In this document: one piece after another, positions 50,937-62,896 of the stretch
Layout of the letters: the number at the start of each line of letters is the position of its first letter
Numbering within the stretch: position 1 is the first letter of the stretch
Assembly: GCA_022749755.1 (NCBI GenBank)
Contig: CM040453.1
Coordinates: 14,145,368 to 14,209,367, forward strand
Reading direction: 5' to 3'
Length of the DNA stretch: 64,000 nucleotides
Source: Azadirachta indica
Taxonomy: Eukaryota > Streptophyta > Magnoliopsida > Sapindales > Meliaceae
Notes under the pieces: generated by a model
Told to the model about the DNA's origin: nothing
The model's database searches: none
Seen by the model: only the letters and a program-made list of their open reading frames with translations
Program-made: the position numbers and the translations under genes

Positions 50937-51731
50937 GCTTGACAATCACCCTTTGTTTTGGGGCATATTAATTTGACAAGGTTGTTTGCTTTGCATCCAA
51001 TTAAACGACACGCTTTGCTGTGCTTAATAATTGCCAATTGTGACGTTATGCTAAGATATTTGTTTTTATTTTACTAAATTATGAAAGGAAGAAATTCAAT
51101 CATGGAACATTGTTAACATTCAAGATATTCATTTCAAAATACAATATTGCTCCATTATTTGAATTATAAGAAGACAATTTCTTTTTCTTTTTTAAATACT
51201 ATTTTTCTCGTTTGTAGTTAGGGTATTCTTGGATTAGCTTCGTGATAAGTTATTTATAGCACGTTTGAGAAATGTGCATCTAATTGAACAAGTGCTATTC
51301 TAATTTTTATTTTTTAAAAAGAATTTTCTCATACTTTAAAGTGGAATAATAAGTTATATAGTCTTAAACACGCTATTTCAAATATAATGGAACAAGTTTT
51401 TTTTCTTCAAAATAGAATAAAATTGATTTTAATTTGGCAGTAAATTATATAAAATATTAAACTTCCTTTAAAATTGTGGGATGCTTTTATTATACTTTAC
51501 ATTTAGTATTTTTATCTCATATAATTGTAACTTCAAGGTTACAATATCTCATAGTAATTATAATTTCAAAATTACATTACGTCGATACAAAACAAAACTC
51601 TCACTAGTTTATAAAAAGGTACTTTCCTCTTAAGGTAGTTTGACTTTTAATCAACAACTCTTATAAATTAAAGTTATTTTGAGATAAAATAGTCTAAGCA
51701 TAAGTATTTGTTGTTTAGTAAATTTTAATTA

Positions 51732-52269
51732 GGAAAAAGGACATGAAGGTCCCCAAAATTTGGCTTAATAGACACATAAGTTCTAATGATTTGAAAAAGA
51801 TAATTATACCCTTACTAAAAATAGTTATTTACAAACATTATTATTAAATCTTTAAAATTAAAAAAATATATATATAAAAAATATAAAAAATATTATATTA
51901 ATAATATAAAATTTATTAATGTATTATAAACTTAAATATTTTATAAATAGTAAATTTTATTTTTTTATATTTTATATATTTTAACCACACATAAATGTAA
52001 ATTATAATATAATTATAAGTATTGTATTATAGTATATTTTATTCGTATATTAATATTTATTTATAATTTATTTTATTTATTTTCTAATACTTAATTAATG
52101 AACTGTTACTATATTATAAAATAAATAAAATTTTTGTGAAATAATTATTACTAATAAGGGTAAAATTATCTTTTAAAAATAAATTAAAACTTTTATAAAT
52201 ATTTTTTAAATTATTAAAACTTATATGTCTTATTAAACCAAATCTTAAGGATCTTTATATTCTTTTTTC
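51732..52269. mobile_element. Mutator-like MITE in copy A
   Basis: A 538-bp element has terminal inverted repeats of about 65 bp (left GGAAAAAGGACATGAAGG; right end read inversely GAAAAAAGAATATAAAG) and a perfect 9-bp target duplication TTTTAATTA at 51723-51731 and 52270-52278. Copy B keeps the uninterrupted site (around 57425-57437, TATTAACTATCAAAT), which proves the insertion boundaries. It has no coding capacity. Confidence 0.9.
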
Positions 52270-52793
52270 TTTTAATTATCAAATAACAGTGACGTATGTA
52301 TAAGTTTATACAATTTATTTTCTTCAATATCCACAATGATTAAAAAATTACTGTTAAAGGATTACCAACCAAACCAGGAAACGATTCTTCACAACAGATG
52401 TTTTGACCGTCCAGTTTGAATGTTTGATTTGATTATTTTTTTTTATATTAACTAAAAATTTTTTTTTAAATATTCGAATATCATTTGATTGATATTAAAG
52501 AAAAACTTTTAAAAATTAAAATTTTTTTTCCTTTTAATAGAAGAAGCCTAGGATTTATATTTTTGACAATAAATATTTTTAAAAGAAATTAAAATTTAAA
52601 CATATGTTGTATGTTTTATTTTATATATATTTTTAAAATTAGTTATATTTTTTATTTTTAATTTTTCTCATAATCAATTTATTCACACTTTTAATTTCTC
52701 TGCAAACTAAATTAATGAAATAATTTAGACAAATTAATTTCAACAAATCACAATTCTTTCCTACAAATTTAAAATTTGTCTATATTCATAAGT

Positions 52794-52992
52794 ATTACAA
52801 TAATCAAATACTTCAATTTTATATATCAAATACACTACTTAGAAGTAAAGTAAAATGTGAAGCAAATACACTCGTCAGAGTACTTGGCTCTCAAATGACC
52901 AACTTGCAACCTTCCCCCTTTTGCTTCATATTTCACTTTACTTCTAAGAAGTGTATTTAATATATAAAATTGATGTATTTGATTATTGTAAT
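52794..52992. repeat. 73-bp inverted repeat (foldback)
   Basis: Arms 52794-52866 and 52920-52992 are reverse complements with about 5 mismatches in 73 and a 53-base loop. The transcript of either strand would form a long hairpin. The matching part of copy B (about 58065-58260) keeps the left arm and loop words but a degraded right arm. Confidence 0.9.
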
Positions 52993-53994
52993 AGTTATGA
53001 TAATTATGTATGTATTTGATATATAAAATTTACTGTATTTGATTGTTGTGATGATTATGTATGTAGATAAATTTTGATTTAAATAAGTGAGTATTTTACT
53101 TTATTGGAATTATTTTATCTAAATTATTTAATTAATTTAGTTTATGAAAAAAAATAGAAGAGTAAAAAAGGTTGAATTATGATAAAAATAAAATAATAAA
53201 AAATTATCAAAAAAACATAAATTTCACATTTAAAAATTTTTAATTTTATTTTTGAATTTTTTTATATTGATCTTATATTAAAAGCTAGAAATTAACCACA
53301 TAGGGATAATACATAAATTTATAGAATATTTAAAAATAAATAAATATGGAATAAAATTAAACTTGGAGAGATTTATATTATCCTTTTCTATAAATAAATA
53401 AACTCCTCCATCTCTTTTTTTGGTAAGTAAATTAGGAGAAGATCCAATTAAGTTTCAAGAACTAAAATAGATAACTGTGAAACACACATATATTTATGGA
53501 TCAATTTCAAATGATTAGCAGTAAAACATGGCATAATCAAATGATCTAATCCCCATGATTTTTGTGCATAATATAAAAATGATATTATTACAATTTTATC
53601 TAAAAATACTTAAAAAATTAGATAAAAAAATAAAAATTTTGCACTTACAATACTAAATTATATTTTATGTTATAATTTAAACTTGACATAACGTGAAAGT
53701 GTCAAGCATATTTAAAGTATCGAATTATATTTAAAAATTAAGTTACAAATCTAATAATTTATTTATATATAAATATCAACAATTGCAAGATATATTTAAT
53801 ATATCATAACCAATAATTTTAAAATATATTGTGTGAGACTCTCTTAAGAATATATGTTGGTACCCCATATCTTAAATTTTGATACATAATTTTAAATAAT
53901 ATGGTGAATATATGATCATATCTAGATCAAAAGATGCCAGAATATCCAAAGTTCCTTTCTCCAAGATTTATAAAGGGTATAGTAACTAGCTAAG

Positions 53995-54028
<34 letters not shown>
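53995..54028. repeat. (TA)n microsatellite
   Basis: About 16 TA units; copy B has only a short GCTATATATAGC at the matching place. Confidence 0.95.
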
Positions 54029-55048
54029 CTTCTTTACATGATTTATGTTCAAATCAATTCATGATCCATCAAGCTTGGAATTTTATTCTCAAATAAAGGA
54101 GAGAAAATGAAGTATGTAGAAGTAGTATGATCCAATAAAATCATTGCATAGATTTATAAAAGATAGCCTCTAGCTATGAGATGGGGTTATTTTTATTTTA
54201 TTGGAAAATAAATTCTACGAGGTGGGATACTACAAATTATTAAAAAATAACCACAGCCACACAAATTTCTGTTTGAAGGAATGCCTTTTGGTTCATATCA
54301 AGAATATGCAGAATCCCTCTTTTGCAATAAATTTGGACTTCCAAATAAATTTTCAATCTAATTATCGGATATCATTGTATCATTCATTAAATAAAATTAA
54401 ATAAAGATTTTTATGTTCATAACATGCAAACGTACAATAAGAACCTTCTCACATTATTTTCATCTCAATCTCATCTTATCACAAATTCAAAATATTTTAA
54501 AATCAATCAAATGATTCTCTCCCCGGCCTTTTCAGAGAATGGTTCAAGTCTCAAAAGTAAGCAAGTCTTCCTAATAATTGAGAAGTGGATAATTTCTTCC
54601 ATTCTTAAAAGTAGAAATCTCACCATCTATAACTCTACATTTTCTGAATTGCACGACAACAAACCTATAAACTTGACAGCACATGAAACCTCTAAGAAGA
54701 AACCCTCATAAAACAAAAAGTGCCATCTCTTTGAAAAAATAAACTTACCTTTCAAACATGTATGCTTCCTATTCAATTCATTTTCTGCCTTCGAAAACTA
54801 TAGCTAGATGGGCGTGACAGGAGCCTGCTATTTGTCTTGCTGCTGTGCCATCTGCTTCTATTCGGCTACTATACACACATCATTAGCTATTTATTTGACA
54901 CGGTTGCTCAGAGCCCACTTCAGGATCTGCAGTTCTTTTATGACTAATTTCGCTAGCGAATTACCCTTTCCATTATTCAGACTTAACTCATAATCATTAG
55001 GGCTTGTTCTGATGAATGTTTTTGGCTTAAATCTTCTTTTAATGACTG

Positions 55049-56168
55049 TATTATTAATCATATTTTATTAACCTTGGAATTGCAATTAATAAATCCCACT
55101 TTAATCCTTTTCGAGAAATTATACTAAGAACACATATATTTAACCAATTATAGTGATAAAAACATGTGCATAATTTGAAGTTTATACCTTTATCTAAATA
55201 ATGATAGATAATATTAATCTCAATGTAAAGAGACATATTGCACAAGTAAGATATTAGATGGAGAAATGAAATACTTGTTTAGGAAAAGGTTGACAAACAG
55301 AGATCTGGTGTGGAGGTCTTTATATCAATGGAATCAATGTTAACGATGAGATTGATTCATGTTCTATTTATAATCTTGATGCTGCTACTACTACTAATGA
55401 TGAACAAATTTTGAGCCTTCTCGTCCAGAAGGTAATAAATTTTTATTTATTTTGTCTTAATTAAAATAATATTTATTAAATTTATTTATTTATATCAATT
55501 TGTGTTGAGAATAATGCGTAATTAATGTTGGATTAATTTAAGTTTGGTAATTAATGCACTATTTTTTTGTTATTGTGTCAACAGGTGGCTTGAGAAATCA
55601 ACCATTCAGAGCCAATATTAATTATCTTGCTTCTACTATCGTCTTTATCAATAATAATAATAATAATAATAATAACATTTTTTGTCTACATTTAACAATA
55701 TATAATTTGTGTTATTTTAATAAGAAAATTACAATTTTTTTTTTCCTTAGAACAAATATAGAAGAAGTTTTTTATAATGGAGATGATGATAACATGTACT
55801 CATGAAATAAGATAAAATATTTTTAATGTCTCAATAAGTTTAGTACGAAACACCTTTATACCAAAAAATAAGCTTTATAAGTCAATTACTCAAAATGAAA
55901 AAAAAATATAAAACAATTAGTAAAAAGTCTCTTAAAAAATATTTCAACAATGAGTAAATGTTACACATATAAAAAGTCAGTTATATAATATTGTCAAATG
56001 TACTGGTAGAACATTTTGTAATAATATGCCACTTTTATATTAATTAGTTTATATAAGAATTTTTATATTATACATTAGGAAGTTCAAAATGTTATCACTT
56101 CAAAGTTAATTATTAGAAAAAGGAAAACTAAAATGAAGAGTTTATTATTTACTTCTATTGAATTTTAT
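55049..56168. other. spacer between duplication copies
   Basis: This is not shared by the two copies. It holds the possible exon remnant, an (AAT)n microsatellite at about 55650-55675, and at about 55990-56168 a piece of the AT-rich repeat also seen near 30895-31090. The repeat abuts the left edge of copy B. Confidence 0.6.
55294..55431 (+). pseudogene. possible exon remnant, unidentified
   Basis: An open frame of 46 codons follows a stop and ends in a good donor (CAGAAG/GTAATA). It reads QTEIWCGGLYINGINVNDEI, then Asp/Thr-rich, then EQILSLLVQK. Codon composition looks protein-like compared with the flanks, but no family was recognised and no good matching downstream exon is seen (a CAG at 55579-55584 gives an early stop in the required frame). 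It lies between the two duplication copies. Confidence 0.3.
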
Positions 56169-56189
56169 AACAAAAATGAAAGATAGATA

Positions 56190-56350
56190 TAAAGTACTTT
56201 AAAATGAAGAAAGGACGATCTGGGTCAGCCGAAAAATGTAATCTAAGGCAAGGAAAAAAAATGAGAAAAGAGAGAAATAAGTAAAAGAAAGAGAAGCAAA
56301 AATCGAAACCCTAAGTCTGGAGCGTTGATGGTGGACACTTGTAAAGCGAA
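56190..56350 (-). pseudogene. duplicated first exon and promoter of the RING gene (copy B)
   Basis: Matches the leader exon at 50481-50640, including the telo-box (AAACCCTAAG at about 56308). The donor has changed from TTTTAAG/GTACTATC to TTTTAAA/GTACTTTA, losing the exon-final G, so splicing from here should be weaker. No coding exon lies directly downstream on the minus strand before copy A. Confidence 0.7.
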
Positions 56351-56592
56351 ATATATACAAAAATAATAATGGTTGGGTTTGTACGTATACATTCTCTTTA
56401 GTGGAGAAAACGAGACAAAAGTAAAAGAAAGCAACTGAAAGTGATGGGCATAGATAGATTACCAAAATTTTTACAGTATTTGCAAAAGTACTTTTCAAAA
56501 GTACTTTTTATATGTTATGTATGTATTCATCTGGTTTCACCAGCCTTTAACACAAAAACTAACATGTAACTCCTCGTTACCAAACCGTCAAA

Positions 56593-56644
56593 TGGGCCAG
56601 GCCAAAATGGGCCGGGCCCATTGGAAGAGAGTCAGTGTGGCCCA
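56593..56644 (-). promoter_or_regulatory. site II (TGGGCC) promoter cluster, copy B
   Basis: TGGGCC at 56593-56598, TGGGCCGGGCCCA at 56608-56620 and GGCCCA at 56639-56644 are conserved in number and spacing relative to copy A. Confidence 0.7.
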
Positions 56645-57580
56645 GCTTGATCATCACCGCCTATTTTAGGATTTGATAAGGTTGTTCGCTTTGCATGAAC
56701 TTAAAACGTCATGCTTAGCTATGTTTAATAATTGCCAATTGTAATGTTATGCTAAAAATTGGTTTTGTTTTGCTAAATCATGAAAGACAGAACATTGTTA
56801 ACATTCAAGATATTCATTTAAAAAATATAATATTGCTCCCTTATTTCAACTATAAGAAGATAATTTTTTTTTAAATACTATCGTTTCGTTTATAGTTAGG
56901 GTATTTCTGAATTAATTTCCAAATAAGTTATTTATGGTATGATTGAGAGATGTGCATCTAATTGGATAAGTGCTATCCTTAATTTTTATCTTTTTGAGTG
57001 AATTTTTTAATATTTTGATAGGATAATAAGTTGTATAGATCTTAAACACTTTCTTTCAAATAAGAGGGAGAAATTTTTACTTTAGGATAGAATAAAATTG
57101 ATTTTAGTTTGACAATAAATTATATAAAAGATTTACTTCCTTTAAAATTGTGGGTGCTTCTATTATACTTTATATTTAATATTTTTATTGCACAATAGTC
57201 GTAATTTCTAAATTACAATATTTGACAATCGTTATAATTCCAAAGTTATAATATCTCAATAGAAAACAAAACGAAATAATTGTTACTGTCTCACTAGTTA
57301 ATAAAAAAGGTACTTTCCTATTAAGCTAGTTTGACTTTTAATTAACAATTATTATCAATAAAAATTGTTTTGAGATAAAATATTTCATTGTCAAGCATAA
57401 AATTTGTGTGCCTAGTAGATATTAACTATCAAATAAAAGTAATGTATGTATAAGTTTATGTAATTTATTTTGTTCATTATCCGCAATGATTAGATGTTGA
57501 GCCCATAACTTTTCTAGATTTTAGACCTAAACTAATGGAGCCTAATTTAGACAATAAAACCTATCTTAAAGGGTCACCAA

Positions 57581-57604
57581 GCATATTAAAAAAAAAAAAA
57601 ATTA
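57581..57604 (+). mobile_element. 24-bp A-rich insertion between 13-bp direct repeats
   Basis: AAAGGGTCACCAA occurs at 57568-57580 and again at 57605-57617, flanking a 24-bp, almost pure A/T insert with a 13-A run. This looks like a minimal, 5'-truncated retroposition of a poly(A) tail. A local slippage duplication is the alternative. Confidence 0.5.
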
Positions 57605-58377
57605 AAAGGGTCACCAACCAAACCATGAAATGATTCTCGATAACACATGTTTTCACCCTCAAGATTGACTTAATACTTGTCTCATTTGATTTTTTATTAG
57701 TTAAAAAGATTTTTTTTTTAATGTTAATTTTTTTAAATTTTTTGATATAATTTAATTAGCATTGAAAAAAGTTTTTGTAAATTAAAAACACTTTTCCTTC
57801 TATTAAAAGAAACTCATAATTTAGATTTTTAACAATAAATATCTTAAAAAAATCAATTAAAAATCTAAACATGTATAATATATTTTGTCTTATAATTTTT
57901 TAAAATTACTTTTATTTTTATTTTTTATTTTTTATTTTTATCATAATTCAACTTATTCACCCTTCTAATTTCTCCACAAACTAAATTAATCAAATAATTT
58001 AGACAAATTAATTTCAACAAATCACAATTCATTCTTACAAATTTAAAATTTATCTATATTCATACCAGTACAGTAATCAAATATACTATTTAGAAGTAAA
58101 GTGAAATTGAAACAAATACACTCTCATAAGAGTATCAATAGCCACGTGTGCAATTACTTAGCTCTCAAATGGCCAACTTGCAACCTTCCCCTTTTTGCTT
58201 CATATTTTTTTTTCAACTCGTAATATATTGTACTTTTATAAATTTTGATGTATTTGATTGTTGTGATGATTATGTACGTAGATAAATTTTGATTTAAAAA
58301 TGTGAATATTATACTTTATCGGAATTATTTTATCTAAATTATTTAATTAATTTAGTTTATGAAAAAAAAAAAAAAGA

Positions 58378-59582
58378 TGTTGATGCCAAAATTTCGATTT
58401 GGACCAACACTAGAAAATTTACTTTAGGGGACCGATTTTTAAGCTCAATCGACTAGCATGACAAAAACTCTACCTTTATATTTGGACGGATGTCGCTAAT
58501 TACTCAACATGCCTTCATTGTCCTTCGTTTATCTTGATATCCAGAAAGATGTCACTAACTAGCTTGATTCGTTCTCATTGCCTTTTACTTGAACACTAGA
58601 AAACAGTCAATGAGCGTCGATGTGGTGGTCGATGATAGCCCTCCGATGCTCAAGTTAGTGGAATTATCTCAAGAAAAAAGCAAAACTATTTAGTAAAATT
58701 AAAGAGTTTGAAAAAGAGTTCTAATAATATACAGTTTAAAGATTTTAAGTCTTTTTTATATCATCATTTCTCTTTATTTATAAGTTTACCTGATTAGATC
58801 AAAGGAGAATCCTTCTTATTTAAGGAATTCTCATCCTAATAGAAATAAAAAATCCTTTTAGTCCTATTACATTCTTACTAAATTTCTTTTTAATAAATAT
58901 GTCAATAGTGACGTAACTATCAAAGTTAGTACTTCAAACTAGAACTCCTTAACTACCAAGGTTGTTACTTGAAACTAGAAATCATAGGCAATGAAGATTG
59001 CTATTTCAAGATAGAACATTGCAGTGGTTTAGTGACATGACTATCACAATTACTACTTCAAATTAGAACTCCTTGACAGTCACATTATTGTGGTGTATCC
59101 AACTTTCCTAACACATAAGATATAGGAGCAGGATCAACAACCTCTTTTTTGTACACAAAAATTTACATTAATTGTAAATCGTTAGATATTGGCACATCCA
59201 ATAGTTGAGATTGCATCTGACCATATAATTAATGCATCCATATTTGATGCATATATTAGATACAATTTTAACCGTTAGATGTGCCTATATTTAAAGGTTT
59301 ACGATTGATATAAAATTTTGTATAAAATAAAAGGGCTGTTGATCCTGCCCTTAAGATATAAAGGTGATTTACCTTCTTAATACTTACCTTATTAAGGTTG
59401 CTTCCTTGAGTCAAAAACCATTTGGATAGTTACCCTTTTTATAGATTTTGTCAAGAAGTTAGAATCCTTCATTCATACTATTTGTCATTCAAATTATTTA
59501 TTTCTTCATATGGTATTTTTGCAAAAATATTAAGAGCACATGTCTTTATAGTATATATTCTCTTAATATTTATGGTAAAACA
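58378..59582. mobile_element. solo LTR of a retrotransposon in copy B
   Basis: A 1205-bp insertion begins TGTTGATGCC and ends GTAAAACA (TG...CA), flanked by the 5-bp duplication AAAGA (58373-58377 and 59583-59587). Copy A continues uninterrupted across the same point (near 53150-53165). It has no internal retrotransposon domain, so it is a solo LTR, probably left by recombination between two LTRs. It hosts a younger MITE. Confidence 0.85.
59125..59351. mobile_element. MITE with 9-bp duplication nested in the solo LTR
   Basis: A 227-bp element has inverted ends (GGAGCAGGATCAAC on the left; AGGGCAGGATCAAC read inversely on the right) and similarity between arms over about 80 bp. It is flanked by the perfect 9-bp repeat TAAGATATA at 59116-59124 and 59352-59360. 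The 9-bp duplication points to a Mutator-type transposase. Confidence 0.9.
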
Positions 59583-61937
59583 AAAGAATAAAAAGGTTAA
59601 ATTATGAAAATATATATATATTATACATTTTTAATTTTTAATTTTATTTTTAAAGTATTTTTTTACTTTAATCTTATATAAAATGTTAGAAATTAATTAC
59701 ATAGAGATGATTATAACTTTATAAAATATTTAAAAATAATTTGATATTTTTTAATAAATATGGAATGAACATGGAGAGATCTACATATATTTTTCTAAAA
59801 ACATAAAATAACTAATATATCTCCTTTTGTGGTAAGTGAATTAGGAGAACGTCCAAATTTTTAATAATCAAGATAGATAATTGTGAAACACACGCAAAAC
59901 ATGGCATAATCAACTCATCTAATCCCCACGATTTTTGTGCATAACTATAAAAATAATATTACTATAGTTTATCTAAAAGTATTAAAAAATTTTAGATGAA
60001 AAACAAAAACTTATTCCATATAGTACTGAATTATATTTCATATTATAATTCAAACTTGAAATAATTTAAAAGTAACAAGTATATTTATACCACTCAAACA
60101 ATACCAAGAAGTTAAGTTACAAATCTATAATAATAAATTTAGCTATAAATAAATATCAACAATTGCATGATATATTTATTACATTATTACCAATTCTAAA
60201 ATATATTATGTGAGACTCTTAATAACGTATGTTGGTTCCCCATATCTTAAATTTTGATACATGATTTTCAAACATATGGTGATTATATGATTGTCAATAT
60301 AGATTAAAAGATGAAAAAATTCAAAGTTCCTTTCTCCAAGATTTTATAAAGGGTATGGTAACTAGGCTATATATAGCTTCTCAATTCAATTATTTATACA
60401 AAATTTGTCTTGACATGATTTATGGTCGAATCATGACCCATCAAGCGCTTATATATTTTCCTTTGGGTTTTGGAATTTTATTGTCAAATAAAGGAGAGAA
60501 AATGGAACATGTAAAAGTAGTATGATCCACTAATATCATTGGATGTATAGATTTATAAAAAGATAGCCTCTAGCTATGAGATGGGGTTATTTTTATTTTT
60601 ATTTTTATTTTTTAGAAAATAAATTCTATGAGGTGGGATACCACTAGGTGTTGAACAAATTATTAAAAAATAATCACAGCCACCTTTTGGTTCATATCAA
60701 GAATATGCAGAATCCCTCTTTTGCAATTAAAAATAAAAAAAATTGTTTATCATGATCAAAATTCTGATACTATACAGAATCAAAAGTGACCCACTTGCTT
60801 TGCCTTTATAATCAATCAGTGTGTCCTTGTCTTGTTGTCTTTATTACAAAAACTAGATTCACATAATTAACAGTATTAATTTCTATATATACAATTATTT
60901 CAATATTTCATTATAGCTAGTATATTAACTTCGTGTCAAATATTGATTTTTAGACTAACATTTTGTAAGTTAACTAACACATATACATTAAAATTTTTAT
61001 AATTTAATAAGTTAAATACTTTTCTAACTGTAATGTATGTAAAATTAAGTCACTCATTAGAAAACTAGTAATAAAGTGTTAAATCTCTACGATCGTATTG
61101 AAATTTTTAGAATTAGGAGAAGATTTTGTCTAAATTGTGCATAGAATTTTACGAATAATACTAAATTTACAACAATCTCGACTTTCAACTTTCGATGAAA
61201 TTTTGATCTAATTATCGAATATCATTATATCATTCATTAATCAAATTAAATTAATATTTTTATCTTAACATTTAAATATACAATAAAAACCTTATCACAT
61301 TATTTTTGTCTTAATCTCATTTTATCATATTCACTCTTACAAATTCAAAATACTTTTAAAACAATCAAATGCTTCTCTCCCTAACCTTTTTAGAGAAGGG
61401 TTTAAGCCTCAAAAGTAAGCAAGTCTTCCTCATAAATTAGAAGTAGATAATTTCTTCCATTCTTAAAAGTAGAAATCACCTTCTATAAATGTATATTTTC
61501 TGAATTGCGCTACAACAAACAAACTTGAAAGCACATCAAACCTCTAAGTAGAAACCTTTATAAAACAAAAACTGCCATCTCTCTTTAAAAACTAAAATTA
61601 CTTTTCAAACATGTATGCTTCCTATTCAATGCATTTTCTGCCATTTTCTACACTTTTCACCTTAGTTATTCTACCTTTATTTTTTTCCCCCTTTGAAAGC
61701 TGTAGCTAGACGGGCATCTGCTATTTGTCCTGCTGCGATGCCATCTGCTTCAATTCTGCTACTAGACACACATCATCAGCTATTTGACAGTACAGTTGCT
61801 CAGAGCCCACTTCAGGATAAGGTCCAGCCTATCTGCAGTTCTCTTACAATTTCTTTCCATTATTGAGACTTAACTCAGGATCATTAGGGCTTGTTCCGGT
61901 GAAATGTTTTGGTTTAAGTGTTTCCTTAATGATGATT

Positions 61938-62651
61938 ACAGCTGGCTTAATTAGTTAAAAAGAATAAAGAAAAGGAGAAAATTGTAATATGCATTTCATT
62001 CACTGAACTTTGATAAGCATATATAAAGGAGGAGACGGTATTAAAATTCTCTTTTTTTGCAAACCAAGGAACATGAACCCAAAAGGGAAAGAAAGGAATC
62101 AATAGAGAAATAAAACTTTTCCCAAAATTGTATATTGTGTTGACTGTTGAGTGCTAAACAGTCCTTGATTTACGAGTCCCCTCACTTCCCTAGGAAAAAA
62201 GAAAAAAAATTGAAAATATTCGGCATTCTTGCAGGCACTTCACTGCAGTCCTACTGCTATCACTCCTTTTCCCATCCCTCTTCCTACAATATGTATTTGA
62301 AATCGACTTGTATTTTTCTTCCATTCATCATTTCAGGTTAACATTAATCCTTTTTAATTAATATTGTTTTACAACTTCATGAGTAGTGACATATGAACTG
62401 TTTGATGCATGCATGAAGTGGGAAAGTTTAGAAACATTTTTGAAATTCGGTTCATTTAATTTTCTAGTAAATTTTATAAATTTTGGATTAGGTTTACAAA
62501 TCAAAATGAGATATTCTTGTTGAGAATATTGAGAGAAATGGAAGAAATATTGAAGGAACCTTATCACTTTATTCTACTGGACCAAAGTTATAATAATATC
62601 CTTTGTAAAAGCTGTCCTCATCTTCTCTCGACCCTCGATAGAAGATAATGC

Positions 62652-62653
<2 letters not shown>
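61938..62653. other. upstream region of MIR169
   Basis: AT-rich, with no gene supported. An open frame at 62147-62341 has no recognised domain. Confidence 0.4.

Positions 62654-62692
<39 letters not shown>
62654..62692. repeat. (TA)n microsatellite
   Basis: About 19 TA units, 50 bases upstream of the MIR169 TATA box. Confidence 0.95.
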
Positions 62693-62694
<2 letters not shown>

Positions 62695-62735
62695 CCACAC
62701 TTTATACTTATTGCGTCTTCCCCTATCTCAAATCC

Positions 62736-62743
62736 TATATAAA
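62736..62743 (+). promoter_or_regulatory. TATA box of the MIR169 transcript
   Basis: TATATAAA in the context ATCCTATATAAAGCTC, 161 bases before the hairpin. A telo-like AAACCCTAAAC follows at about 62750-62760, near the expected start. Confidence 0.75.
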
Positions 62744-62769
62744 GCTCATAAACCCTAAACATTTTCCTC

Positions 62770-62771
<2 letters not shown>

Positions 62772-62800
<29 letters not shown>

Positions 62801-62808
62801 CTTCTTCT
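62772..62808 (+). repeat. (CTT)n in the MIR169 primary-transcript leader
   Basis: About 12 TTC units between the putative transcription start and the hairpin, followed by a C/T-rich leader. Confidence 0.9.
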
Positions 62809-62896
62809 CTCCATTGCTCTCTCTTCCTTCCTCATCCATTTCAATCCTCAGCTTCTCCATTTCAGAAGCTGTAAGTATATAAACCCACTCTCTAAC

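Larger units (their letters stand above)
50453..55048 (+). repeat. segmental duplication, copy A
   Basis: Collinear with 56169-61937 in direct orientation. Anchors in order: first exon and telo-box; TATA region; site II cluster; TTAATAATTGCCAATTGT; ACCAACCAAACCA; AACTTGCAACCTTCCCC; TTTCTCCAAGATTT; CTCTAGCTATGAGATGGGGT; TTCATATCAAGAATATGCAG; TGCTCAGAGCCCACTTCAGG; ATCATTAGGGCTTGTTC. The copy contains the Mutator-like MITE, the foldback and a (TA)n tract, which copy B lacks or has in reduced form. Confidence 0.9.
56169..61937 (+). repeat. segmental duplication, copy B
   Basis: Second copy of the segment at 50453-55048, in the same orientation. Differences include a solo LTR at 58378-59582, a region at about 60730-61200 without counterpart in copy A, a ~28-base deletion in the promoter near 56452, and no Mutator-like MITE. 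The divergence in alignable parts looks like roughly 10-15 per cent by eye. Confidence 0.9.

Noticed and set aside
54424..54711. 95-codon open frame in duplication copy A
   Set aside because: It is not preserved as an open frame in the matching part of copy B and has no recognised domain.
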